Below are positions 36,938-45,556 of a stretch of 64,000 nt of DNA, in pieces; position 1 is the first letter of the stretch; each line of letters opens with the position of its first letter. The notes below the pieces were generated by a model, which was given only the letters and a program-made list of their open reading frames with translations, was not told the origin of the DNA and searched no databases. Source of the stretch: Clostridia bacterium (lineage in GTDB: Bacteria; Bacillota; Clostridia; Oscillospirales; Acutalibacteraceae); contig JAFQCU010000025.1 of assembly GCA_017416285.1 (NCBI GenBank), positions 1 through 64,000 of the forward strand, read 5' to 3'. A program made the translations under genes and the position numbers.

Positions 36938-38010
36938 TTATTTTACAAGCTTGCTTTTTTCTAAAGCGTGGCGAATAATTGTGCCCATAGTATCCGCCAT
37001 TCTTACATAACCGGCATCATTAGGATGAACGGCATCGGTTGTCATATCATACTGGTGAGGTGCCGTATGAAAGCTTAAACCGTCAACAAAGTAAACGTTC
37101 TTGTCCCCTAAAGCTCTGGCCTTAAGGTAAGACTGCATTATAATATCACGACGCTGTAAAATTTCTTCCTGTTCGTGAGGCAGTGTCCAATAATTAATGC
37201 GGGTTGCCATAATGAACGGTACGTCAGGATTCTTTTCACGTATAATTTCATAAACTCTATAGTGTGTTTCCTCTAAATACTTGGGGTCGGGTGCATTGTG
37301 GTCATAATCGCAAACAAAAACGCTCATTGGCAGGGTTGCCATCCACTCAACAAATGGCTTTTCACCCTTGCAAAGTGCCGCAAAACCAAAATTTCTAAAA
37401 TCAAGATTCATTTCTCTTGAAATCATGGCGGGATATGTAAGTCCCGGGCGGGTTGCCGCACTACCGTGAACAATAGACGAGCCGTAAAAAATAACAGGGG
37501 CTAAATCACGGTAAGGTCTGGGCGCACAAATTTTTGAGCCTGCACAACACCAATTTCCAAGCTTTCAACTATTGAATAAATCGGGAAATTTATGGTTAAA
37601 GAACGCATTTCAGCGTTTTCAAGATGAAGTACCTGTTCATATTTTTCCTTAAAATCGTAAGACATCAAAAATTCTTTAACAAAACGGCTGCCAAATTCAC
37701 CATCGATATATAAATCAAATCCGCCCGAATTAAGCAAAGTTAAATGCGGCACACGGGTAACGTCTAAAAACTTTGCACGAATAGCAACATATTCCGAATC
37801 AGTTGAAAAACGAACTCGACCGCCGGTCGACTGCTTTGCAGATTTGCCTATGCCCTCACTCGATGCAAATGCAACCTCATCGGGCGCACGGCGAAAATGC
37901 GGCTCACGAAGCGGCTCGTAAAAGCCGTGAAGCATAAATGGCTCTTGCCTTACGTCATGCCACTCAACCTCGATACCGCCTACGGTAGAAATATTTTTAT
38001 TAGCTTCCAT
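36938..38010 (-). pseudogene. SGNH/GDSL hydrolase disrupted by a single frameshift
   Basis: Two minus-strand frames, 37501-38010 (169 residues) and 36938-37426 (162 residues), belong to one SGNH/GDSL hydrolase with an N-terminal carbohydrate-binding-like domain (GGFDLYIDGEFGSRFVKEF). In the 74-base gap the second frame reads PVIFYGSSIVHGSAATRPGL, which contains the catalytic Ser block, joined to the second half that has DAVHPNDAGY, the Asp-His block. The first frame ends at TAG just before this. The shift must lie in about 37524-37552. Either a true mutation or a sequencing error; the SD GGAGGTC at the start and the family order are otherwise intact. Possible role: carbohydrate or lipid deacylation. 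Confidence 0.8.
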
Positions 38011-38040
38011 AATCAGACCTCCGTTTGGTCATAAAAATCA

Positions 38041-38067
38041 AAACCGCAAGGAAACCCCTTGCAGTTT
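38041..38067 (-). terminator. terminator-like hairpin in the SGNH leader
   Basis: An AACTGCAAGG/CCTTGCGGTT stem followed on the minus strand by TTTTGATTTTT, a member of the recurring ACCGCAAGG family. It lies between the promoter at 38069-38097 and the SGNH start at 38010, so it may attenuate that transcript or be a stray copy. Confidence 0.5.
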
Positions 38068-38068
38068 A

Positions 38069-38097
38069 ATTTTACAACACATTTTTAAATGTTGCAA
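38069..38097 (-). promoter_or_regulatory. candidate promoter for the SGNH gene
   Basis: Minus-strand TTGCAA (38092-38097) and TAAAAT (38069-38074), spacer 17 bp. The spacer holds a palindrome ACATTTTTAAATGT (38079-38092). Confidence 0.4.
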
Positions 38098-38145
38098 TAT
38101 GAAATTATTTACCCTTTGGATAAATAATTTAAAACAAAATCAATA

Positions 38146-38174
38146 TTGCACATTAAATATCAATGTGCTATTAT
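38146..38174 (+). promoter_or_regulatory. promoter with palindromic spacer for the 193-residue membrane protein
   Basis: TTGCAC (38146-38151) and TATTAT (38169-38174) with a 17-bp spacer. The inverted repeat GCACATT-N7-AATGTGC (38148-38168) overlaps the -35 and the spacer, a plausible repressor operator. Confidence 0.5.
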
Positions 38175-38192
38175 ACATTCAGAGGTGAAAAT

Positions 38193-38774
38193 ATGCAGGA
38201 AAACGACCAAGAATTATTGCAAAAAGCACACATATTAATCGATTTAAAAAAGCGATATATCGACGAAATCAAAAGATACGGCATAGCTACTGCATTGGCA
38301 TTTATATTTTTGGGATTTTTTATTGCCATCGCAAGTGACAGAACAATCCAATTAGAAGTGGTTATAATTTCTTCCGTTTTTTTCGTTTTATTATGTGTTT
38401 TAATGTCAGCTTTGCTTATTTATAATATATACAAATATTACTCTGCCACAAAAAATTTTAATATCGAAATTGACCGCTTAACCAATAAAGAAAATATATA
38501 CCGTGTACGTAACCGTCACATAAATAATTATAAATACTTATATTTTTCGCACGGCAGACGTTTTCAAGTTATTCCCATTTTGAGTTTTACGCCTCATAAA
38601 GGTGTTTTTTACAGTTGGTCTAAACTTAACCAAATGAATGAAATTGAAATATTCAACTGTTCGGGAATTGATGATCAATTCTATTTAATAACCCATAATG
38701 ATAAAATCGTTTATATATATAATACAAAGATTTTCAAATTAAGTGCCGAACTTGAAAATTTATTGAATAAATAG
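38193..38774 (+). CDS. two-TM membrane protein of unknown function
   Basis: A 193-residue protein with an N-terminal cytoplasmic helix, two TM segments (about 34-52 and 59-83) and a hydrophilic C-terminal domain of about 110 residues that is Asn/Tyr/Ile-rich (ENIYRVRNRHINNYKYLYF, EIEIFNCSGIDDQFYLITH). I recognise no family. The DNA is visibly more A+T-rich than the neighbours. The ATG at 38193 follows AGAGGTGAAAAT. A terminator shared with the ABC transporter follows. Confidence 0.7.
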   Translation: MQENDQELLQKAHILIDLKKRYIDEIKRYGIATALAFIFLGFFIAIASDRTIQLEVVIISSVFFVLLCVLMSALLIYNIYKYYSATKNFNIEIDRLTNKENIYRVRNRHINNYKYLYFSHGRRFQVIPILSFTPHKGVFYSWSKLNQMNEIEIFNCSGIDDQFYLITHNDKIVYIYNTKIFKLSAELENLLNK

Positions 38775-38775
38775 C

Positions 38776-38806
38776 AAAACCGCAAGGAAATTCCTTGCGG
38801 TTTTAT
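38776..38806. terminator. bidirectional terminator of the ACCGCAAGG type
   Basis: AAAACCGCAAGGAA/TTCCTTGCGGTTTT stem with T-runs on both sides, between the convergent membrane-protein and ABC-transporter genes. Confidence 0.88.
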
Positions 38807-38813
38807 TTAATTC

Positions 38814-41771
38814 TTAAAGTGAACGGATGGAATCAACTGGCTTCTTTCTTGCGGCGTTGTAAACGGGTAAGAAGGTGGCAATAACTGCAGTAACAAGTGC
38901 AATCGCAACCATAATGGCAAACGACAAAATACCGAACACAAACAGTGATGCGCCAATATATCTTGCGGTTTCACCGTTAATAAGACCACACACAAGCAGA
39001 CTGACAAATGTGGACAATGCAATGCAAATTGCAGTTATAACAAAAGATTCTGAGAAGAAAATTTTGAAAACGTCGGTGCCACGGGCACCAACTGCACGTA
39101 AAATACCGATTTCACGCTTTTTGTTAGAAATTGAAACTGATATAAAGTTTGAAAGCAGAAGTGCTGCAAACAATGCGAAAACAAGACCAACATAAAGGAA
39201 CACCTTTGATATAGCGTCTACCAAATCGTCAACCATTTCTAAATTATAGATAAATGAGCTTGAAATTTTAAGGCGGGTGTCATTTTCACCGAATTGCTCG
39301 TTGCTGTATATGTTCCAGTATTCGTTTACAACGGCTTCATCATAGCCAAAGGGTATAATTGCTGTGGTATAGAACGCCTTTTCGGGCTCAATATAGTTGG
39401 TTTCGGTTGTGCTGTAGTATTCAATAAAGCCTTTTTGTTCATCCCACAGCTTGTTGAAGGTTGAATCATTTAAAACAATGCTTGATTCGCCGCCGTGTTC
39501 AGAAGCGATAAGCTTATATGCAACACCAACAATACTCAATTCATACTGTGTGCCAACTATAGATTGATTATTATCATCATATGCCTTAACGCCAAGCTTA
39601 AGCGGTATCTTATCACGCTTAATTGCTTTGAAAAGCTCGTTAACCTTTGCTTTGAATTGTGCTTCGTTAAATGGTGTAAAGTTATTCTCTTTAATTTCCC
39701 AATTATATACACCACCACTGCGCACCTGATCGGCGATTTCGGTTACCTTGCGGTATTTTTCAGACAACTCATAATCTTCGTTCATATCAGCTGCTTCAAT
39801 AAGCTTCCAATATGCTTCGCTAACCATTTGCCCGAAAAATTCGTTTGTGACAAATGCCTGATTATCACCTGGGGTTGTAAGATTATCGGGTGAATAGAAT
39901 TTATAGCTTTTATCAATATCGCTTGGACGCATATAATTTGCGTTACCCCATTCGGGATAGTTATATTGACTGCCGATTTTTAATGCAGCAACTACACGGG
40001 TATAGTTTGTAATACTTTCTTTCCAATCAACATTTATAGCAGCCATTTTTTCAATGCGGTCTTCACTAGTGAAAATAATACCGTGAATACTGCTTTCAAA
40101 ATAAGAGGAAAGCTTGTTTTGAAGATTATAGTCATCTTCAGTAGCGGTTTTTAAAGCTTCAAATTCAGCAGGAACGTCGCCGGTTTCCAAAATACCGGTT
40201 ATTTTATAGGTTTCGCCCTGAACGCTGATTTTTTTGCCGATAAGCTGTGAGGGGTCGGTTACGTCAATCAGATTTGAATTGCTGTCAAGTGCCTGACACT
40301 CTATAAACATATCCGCAACATAAGAGGTAATCACAATTTCATTTGCATTTTGTGGGTATGCACCGGTTATGCTTTGACGCAAGGAATTGCCTTCGGGCAA
40401 ATAGGCATATGCCACTATATTGTTTAACCAATATTTTGAATTGTTGACACGCAAATTAAAGCTTCCGCCCATATTAATGCCACCGAAAGCGTTATTGCCC
40501 AATTTTTTGCCGATTTCAGCAATTTCATCAGCGTTAAATTTGCCCGTATTCCAGCCATCGTATTCGCCGTTTTTTTCACCTTTTTCATACCAAATGGTTT
40601 TGGTAGAATACTCTTTACGGAGTTGAACGTTAGATATGCTTATATCCGAAAGTGTTTCCTTAAAGGTGGATTCGCTATCGTAAAAGTTAAGGGTTGAAAG
40701 CAAACCCAACAGTGTGAATGCAACGGTGCAAAGCAAAATTGTAAATAATAAACGTATTGGCTTCAAACGAAGACTTGAAACACCAATTTTAAAGGCGTGC
40801 CTTATAGGTAGGCGTGAACGTATAAAACGGCTTTCAGCCTTAGTGTATTCTTTTTGCGGTAAGGTTGATTCATCGGTATCTGCAAAAACTTCTTTTTGAC
40901 CGTCGTCATTAATGCGGTTAATTTTTTTGAAGTTTTTAACATCCTTTTCGTCCTGCGCAATTATTATGTCGGTTTTTGATTTCTTTAAAAATGCCTTGAT
41001 TTTTTCAAATTCATTATCGGTTAGGCTACTACCGTTTTTAATACAAAGCACGTCGCCGATTGTGTTAATATTTTCGCTTATGCTTTCTTCGCCTACCGTA
41101 CCCTTTGTAACATCAGAAATCACCTTGCCGTCTTTAAGCTCAATAATACGGTCACCATAAAGCTCGGCAAATTCACGATCGTGTGAAACAATAATAACCA
41201 GCTTGTTTTTTGAAAGCTTTTTAAGAGTTTCCAAAACCTGCTTACCGGTATTAGAATCAAGCGCACCGGTAGGTTCGTCAGCCATAATAATCTCGGGCGA
41301 TTTTATAAGTGCACGGGCAATGGCGATACGTTGCTTCTGACCGCCCGACAAAGTGTTTGGCTTGCGTTTTGCGAAGCCCTGCAAATCAACCTCCTCCAAA
41401 AGGGCCTTGATTGCCTTTTTGTCCTTGGATTTGCCCTGTAGCTCAAGTGCTAAAGCAATATTATCCTCAACCGAAAATTCATTAAGTATATTATATTCTT
41501 GAAAAATAAAGCCTATAAAGGTGTTACGATAGCTGTCAAAATCTGCTTGTGAAAAATCCTTACTGCTGCGACCTTTTACGATAATTTCACCACTGGTTGG
41601 CGCATCAAGACCACCGCAAACGTTCAAAAGTGTAGATTTACCGCTGCCACTTTTACCCAAAAGGAAAACCATACCCGTTTCGGGAAATTGCAAAGTTACG
41701 CCATCAAGGGCGTGAACGTCAGCACCTTTTTTAGTTTTATAAATTTTGGTTAAATTTTCAACCTTTAACAT
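38814..41771 (-). CDS. MacB/FtsX-type ABC transporter, ATP-binding domain fused to permease
   Basis: A 985-residue fusion. Residues 1-230 are an ATPase of the LolD/MacB class with Walker A GKSGSGKST, Q-loop FQEYN, signature LSGGQKQRIAIARAL, Walker B IIMADEPTG and the D-loop/H-loop IIVSHDREF. A linker (about 231-315) leads to a permease with one TM segment near 335-360, a long extracytoplasmic region (about 370-840) and a C-terminal FtsX domain with three TM segments (LVFALFAALLLSNFISV, ITAICIALSTFVSLLVCG and the following helix). The family exports or senses peptides and lipids, often antibiotics. No two-component or peptide gene lies next to it, so the substrate is open. Terminator at its 3' end. 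Confidence 0.92.
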   Translation of the reverse strand: MLKVENLTKIYKTKKGADVHALDGVTLQFPETGMVFLLGKSGSGKSTLLNVCGGLDAPTSGEIIVKGRSSKDFSQADFDSYRNTFIGFIFQEYNILNEFSVEDNIALALELQGKSKDKKAIKALLEEVDLQGFAKRKPNTLSGGQKQRIAIARALIKSPEIIMADEPTGALDSNTGKQVLETLKKLSKNKLVIIVSHDREFAELYGDRIIELKDGKVISDVTKGTVGEESISENINTIGDVLCIKNGSSLTDNEFEKIKAFLKKSKTDIIIAQDEKDVKNFKKINRINDDGQKEVFADTDESTLPQKEYTKAESRFIRSRLPIRHAFKIGVSSLRLKPIRLLFTILLCTVAFTLLGLLSTLNFYDSESTFKETLSDISISNVQLRKEYSTKTIWYEKGEKNGEYDGWNTGKFNADEIAEIGKKLGNNAFGGINMGGSFNLRVNNSKYWLNNIVAYAYLPEGNSLRQSITGAYPQNANEIVITSYVADMFIECQALDSNSNLIDVTDPSQLIGKKISVQGETYKITGILETGDVPAEFEALKTATEDDYNLQNKLSSYFESSIHGIIFTSEDRIEKMAAINVDWKESITNYTRVVAALKIGSQYNYPEWGNANYMRPSDIDKSYKFYSPDNLTTPGDNQAFVTNEFFGQMVSEAYWKLIEAADMNEDYELSEKYRKVTEIADQVRSGGVYNWEIKENNFTPFNEAQFKAKVNELFKAIKRDKIPLKLGVKAYDDNNQSIVGTQYELSIVGVAYKLIASEHGGESSIVLNDSTFNKLWDEQKGFIEYYSTTETNYIEPEKAFYTTAIIPFGYDEAVVNEYWNIYSNEQFGENDTRLKISSSFIYNLEMVDDLVDAISKVFLYVGLVFALFAALLLSNFISVSISNKKREIGILRAVGARGTDVFKIFFSESFVITAICIALSTFVSLLVCGLINGETARYIGASLFVFGILSFAIMVAIALVTAVIATFLPVYNAARKKPVDSIRSL

Positions 41772-41859
41772 AATTTCAACCCCTTAGTTGATTATATTAT
41801 AATAAGTATATCATATTTTTAAAAACGCCGCAATATATATGACATATTTGTAATAAAAC

Positions 41860-41890
41860 AAAAACACGGCAGTATTTCTGCCGCGTTTTA
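41860..41890 (-). terminator. intrinsic terminator after sortase B
   Basis: AAAACGCGGCAG/CTGCCGTGTTTT stem; the minus-strand downstream side continues with TTTTGTTTT. Downstream of the srtB stop at 41893. Confidence 0.85.
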
Positions 41891-41892
41891 AT

Positions 41893-42636
41893 CTATTCTT
41901 CAGTTTGAACTTGCTTTTCTGCGATTATAAGTAGTCGGGCTTTTTTATTTGAGCCATAACATGTTGAAAGGGTTAAATACTCCTTACCATCCTGTTCGCC
42001 AGCAAGATTGTGAGTGAACCAGCTGTCATAAATATCGGTTTTCCTAACCTCAACAATTTTATAATAATTAAGACCGCTTTCAGTCTCGAATTCAATAACA
42101 GGGTGATTCTTTAAATAATTTTTGTCAAGATATTTTCGAAGCCCGCCAAACATGGTCAGGTTTTTCATATTGTGACCGTAAATTATTGTGTTCGTACTAT
42201 CTAAACCGCAACGAACGTCAATAAAAGGCACGCCCGAGCCACTGTAATTGCCGTAAAAATTCCTTTTAAGGTATTTTTCGGGGTTTGTCGGTGAATACAT
42301 AACCGGATAATTAACCTTTGTGCCTTTAATATAAATCCAACCGACACATTCGTTATTCATTTCTTTTAATAAAGGAATATTGCGTGTTATGGGTGCAGGC
42401 TTTGGCTTTGATACCGTTGTGGTTTCGCTTTGGGTTGGCTCGGATGAATCTGTATTGCTGTCATCGTTCGAGTCGGATTCCTCACTTTCAACCACAACTA
42501 GCTCTGCCAAATCCTCAAAGTCCGACTTTGCTTTTTCACGGTCGGTAAGGGTGAAAATAAGCATAACAGCCGAAATTACAAATAAAGCTGAAAAAACGGC
42601 AATAAGGGTATAACGGATTTTTTTATTGTTAAGCAT
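41893..42636 (-). CDS. class B sortase
   Basis: A transpeptidase that anchors surface proteins to the cell wall or pilus. The 247-residue product has one N-terminal TM segment (about 10-30), a Ser/Asp/Thr-rich linker (about 45-80) and a sortase B fold with catalytic His155 (YGHN), Cys226 (LSTC) and Arg234 (KKARLL). The stretch between the His and the Cys is shorter than in well-known SrtB enzymes. No NPQTN- or LPXTG-type substrate gene is in the window. A weak GGCGGTGATAAT SD lies before the ATG at 42636; the 403-residue anchored protein ends 32 bases upstream. Confidence 0.92.
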   Translation of the reverse strand: MLNNKKIRYTLIAVFSALFVISAVMLIFTLTDREKAKSDFEDLAELVVVESEESDSNDDSNTDSSEPTQSETTTVSKPKPAPITRNIPLLKEMNNECVGWIYIKGTKVNYPVMYSPTNPEKYLKRNFYGNYSGSGVPFIDVRCGLDSTNTIIYGHNMKNLTMFGGLRKYLDKNYLKNHPVIEFETESGLNYYKIVEVRKTDIYDSWFTHNLAGEQDGKEYLTLSTCYGSNKKARLLIIAEKQVQTEE

Positions 42637-42668
42637 ATTATCACCGCCTTTTTAAGAATTAAAAACCT

Positions 42669-43880
42669 TTATCCAATAAGGGTTTGCCAAACACTTCTGA
42701 TATATTCAGAAGGTGCCATGCCCTCACTTGTAGAAGCCGAGAAAATACAGAAGCATAACACGATAATTGACAAGAGTAATAATACAGTAAAGATTATGGT
42801 CGCAATTTGAAGACCGGATTTTCGGTTTTCAAAAACAGTTTCACGCTCGCCTATAATTTCGCCCTCATCATCAAGATATCTGAATTCATCGGCCATTTCC
42901 AAATGTTCAACAGGGGATTCAATTTCAGTTTCGTTGTTAATGTACAAGTTATCGAAGTTTTTTTGATATTCTTCGGGCAAATCACCGTGTATATATTCTA
43001 CTTTGTCTAAAACAATATTTGCTTCTTCTATTTTTTCATCAATACTACGTGCAGGCTCATCAAGCTCGAGCGACTGCTCAAACAAATCGTCAATAGTAAT
43101 GTCATTCTGCGATTCATAATCTTCAGGTGAGTCTTCAACGGTTTCAACAAATATGTCCTCAAGTTTTATATCATCATAATTCCCGTCAACACCATCATCT
43201 TCTAAAAGTAATGGACATTCCTCTTGAAAGTCTTCATCTTTTGCAGACTCTTGACCGATTTCTCCAATTTTATTTTCTTCTAAAATAATCTCCTGTTCGA
43301 TGAGTTCATCCTCGTTGAGAACTTCGCTAACAGGCTCTTCCTCAACAAAATCCACCTTTTCTTCTAAAGCGTCAACGGTTTGTTCAGGTGCGGTGGTAGG
43401 TTTAGCGTTGCCCTGCATTTCAGAAGCATAAAGCTCGGCAATATAGGGATGAATAAGGTTTGACATAATGCTTTTACGGAGAGTTTTATTATCGGTAAGC
43501 AAAATCATTGTCTGCGGACCGCTTTCGATTATACAACCGCCAAAAGAACCATCTTCAGAGACTAGTGGTAGTCCGCCCTTTATTATCTGAATTTCATCAT
43601 CACTTGCAATGTTGTAAGCAGAATTATTAACTGCTTCGGTTGTGGTGCCAAGTGCCTGTGCCACAATATCAATGGTGTTATCCTCACCAAAAAGAGGACC
43701 GGCAATCAAAATGACACGGCTACGTGAAACAGCCCTTGCAAGAGAATGCACAAAGGTTTTTTTGTTTGAAGGCTTATCGGTTAAAAGACGCATTCTACAG
43801 CATCCGCAAAGATTAAACTCAAGCTCAAAATCCGAACCCGATTTGTAGTAAATAATGTCAGATCGCAAGTTATAAAGCAT
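42669..43880 (-). CDS. degenerate CinA-N (MoCF-like) protein with acidic linker and C-terminal TM
   Basis: A 403-residue protein. About residues 30-160 follow the order of the CinA N-terminal MoCF domain: SLARAVSRSRVILIAG, then LFGEDNTIDIVAQALG in the place of the GGLGPTxDDxT motif, then GGCIIESGPQTMILL and LIHPYIAEL at the end. The MoCF active-site residues are not conserved, so it is probably inactive or has a new role. About residues 165-345 are strongly acidic (Glu/Asp), and a TM segment (about 352-374) precedes a short outside tail. It overlaps the pncC stop by one base (TAATG), so it is translationally coupled to the other half of CinA. GGAGGAAATATA precedes its ATG. Confidence 0.6.
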   Translation of the reverse strand: MLYNLRSDIIYYKSGSDFELEFNLCGCCRMRLLTDKPSNKKTFVHSLARAVSRSRVILIAGPLFGEDNTIDIVAQALGTTTEAVNNSAYNIASDDEIQIIKGGLPLVSEDGSFGGCIIESGPQTMILLTDNKTLRKSIMSNLIHPYIAELYASEMQGNAKPTTAPEQTVDALEEKVDFVEEEPVSEVLNEDELIEQEIILEENKIGEIGQESAKDEDFQEECPLLLEDDGVDGNYDDIKLEDIFVETVEDSPEDYESQNDITIDDLFEQSLELDEPARSIDEKIEEANIVLDKVEYIHGDLPEEYQKNFDNLYINNETEIESPVEHLEMADEFRYLDDEGEIIGERETVFENRKSGLQIATIIFTVLLLLSIIVLCFCIFSASTSEGMAPSEYIRSVWQTLIG

Positions 43881-44383
43881 TATATTTCCTCCGAATTTAA
43901 GTAATTTATAAGTAAATTGAAAATTTCCTTTGCGGCAGTGCTTCGTATAAAGTCACGGCCGTTGTTTTCAATATTAAGTTGTTTTACGGTTGTGAGCTTT
44001 TTATCGCTTAATGCAATATAAACAAGCCCAACCGGTTTGTTTTCTGTAGGCTGTGGGCCTGCAACCCCTGTCACCGCAAGACCAATATCAGCGTTTGCCA
44101 GAATTCGTACGTTTTCTGCCATTTCTTTTGCGGTGAATTCACTTACCGTGCCGTATTTATCCAAGGTTTGTTCTTTTACCCTTAAAATTTCGTTTTTGGA
44201 TTTTGGCGAGTATGAGCACACACCAAGCCCAAAAACCGAGGATGCACCCGAAACCGAGGTTATAAGTGCGGATAAAAGACCGCCCGTACAGCTTTCTGCA
44301 GTAGCAATAGACATATTGTTTTGCTTTAAAACTGCTACTGCGTTTTCGGCAAGACTGTTAAGAGTTTGTGTCAAAGCTTTCAT
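43880..44383 (-). CDS. pncC: nicotinamide-nucleotide amidase PncC / CinA C-terminal domain
   Basis: PncC deamidates NMN to NaMN in the pyridine-nucleotide salvage cycle. The 167-residue product is the stand-alone CinA-C domain: ATAESCTGGLLSALIT near residue 27, YSPKSKNEILRV, YGTVSEFTAKEMAEN and TGVAGPQPTENKPVGLVYIA are all present. It is coupled to the downstream degenerate CinA-N-like gene and starts 3 bases from the thiI end. Its family function is in NAD salvage, but no recycling partner is in the window. Confidence 0.92.
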   Translation of the reverse strand: MKALTQTLNSLAENAVAVLKQNNMSIATAESCTGGLLSALITSVSGASSVFGLGVCSYSPKSKNEILRVKEQTLDKYGTVSEFTAKEMAENVRILANADIGLAVTGVAGPQPTENKPVGLVYIALSDKKLTTVKQLNIENNGRDFIRSTAAKEIFNLLINYLNSEEI

Positions 44384-44386
44384 TCC

Positions 44387-45556
44387 TTAATCAATGTAAG
44401 TGTAAATAGTTTCGCTGATTGCTTTTTCTATTAAAGCGTCAATTTGAAGATTGGCTTCAGCCTCTTCACAGGACTGCAAAGTCGGTCTGGTTTTGGGGTG
44501 CTTCGGTGTAAACACTGTACAGCAATCCTCATAAGGAAGAATTGAAGTTTCAAAGGTGTCGATTTTGCGTGAAATTTCAATAATTTCCTCTTTATCCATA
44601 CCGATAAGCGGACGAAGCACAGGCATTTCGCAAACATAGTCGGTTGTAACAAGTGCGGGCAAGGTTTGGCTTGCTACCTGACCAAGACTTTCACCTGTTA
44701 TAAGGGCAAGCGAGCCTTTTTCAGCCGCAATTTTTTGTGAAATGCGCATCATCATACGTCGCATAATAAGTGTAAAGTAATCTTCGGGACAATTTTCTGC
44801 AATTTGGTCCTGTATTTCCGTAAAAGGCACAATGGCAAGATTAATTGTACCGCTGTAGCGTGCCACCTTTGATAAAAGGGTTTTTACCTTTTGTTCGGCT
44901 CTGGCACTTGTATAAGGCGGGCTTGCAAAGTGGATAGCGTTAAGGCGAAGCCCACGTTTTGCCATACACCAAGCGGCAACGGGACTGTCAATACCGCCCG
45001 AAATTAAAATAGAAGCATTGCCTGCCGTGCCAACGGGCAGACCGCCTGCACCCCCTAGTTGTTCGCCACGCACATAAGCGTTATAGTCACGAATTTCAAC
45101 GTTTACAACTAAATCGGGATTATGAACGTCAACAGAAAGATGCGGAAAATGTGACAGCAATACGCCGCCGATTTCACGACAAATTTCGGGTGAAGTAAGC
45201 GGAAAACGTTTATCGGAACGCTTTGCTTCAACCTTAAAGGTTTTAACCTTTTTAAGGTCTTCACGCAAATAGTCGGGTGATTTGGCAATAATATCAGCCA
45301 TATCCTTTTCGCAAACACAAGCACGGCTGAAAGCCGCAATACCGAATACACGCTTAATTCGTTCAAGCGCTTCTTGAAAATCAAAGCCTTCATCCTTTGG
45401 CTCAATAAATATAGTGGACTGTGCTTTTTTAATGCTGCACTCGCCTAAATCACGAATACTTTTGCGAATATTTTTAATTAAAATATCTTCAAAATTGCAA
45501 CGGTTTAAGCCCTTAAGGGTTAATTCACCGTTTTTAATTAATATAATTTCCTTCAT
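44387..45556 (-). CDS. thiI: tRNA 4-thiouridine synthetase ThiI (short form)
   Basis: ThiI adenylates U8 of tRNA and transfers sulfur. The 389-residue product has a THUMP domain (about 60-165), the PP-loop ILISGGIDSPVAAW (about 182-195) and the C-terminal YEDCCTVFTPKHPKTRP segment. There is no C-terminal rhodanese domain, as in Firmicutes forms that take sulfur from a dedicated desulfurase. It overlaps that desulfurase by 4 bases (ATGA). The ATG at 45556 follows AAAGGT; the longer frame to 45604 lies in the upstream gene. Confidence 0.96.
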   Translation of the reverse strand: MKEIILIKNGELTLKGLNRCNFEDILIKNIRKSIRDLGECSIKKAQSTIFIEPKDEGFDFQEALERIKRVFGIAAFSRACVCEKDMADIIAKSPDYLREDLKKVKTFKVEAKRSDKRFPLTSPEICREIGGVLLSHFPHLSVDVHNPDLVVNVEIRDYNAYVRGEQLGGAGGLPVGTAGNASILISGGIDSPVAAWCMAKRGLRLNAIHFASPPYTSARAEQKVKTLLSKVARYSGTINLAIVPFTEIQDQIAENCPEDYFTLIMRRMMMRISQKIAAEKGSLALITGESLGQVASQTLPALVTTDYVCEMPVLRPLIGMDKEEIIEISRKIDTFETSILPYEDCCTVFTPKHPKTRPTLQSCEEAEANLQIDALIEKAISETIYTYID

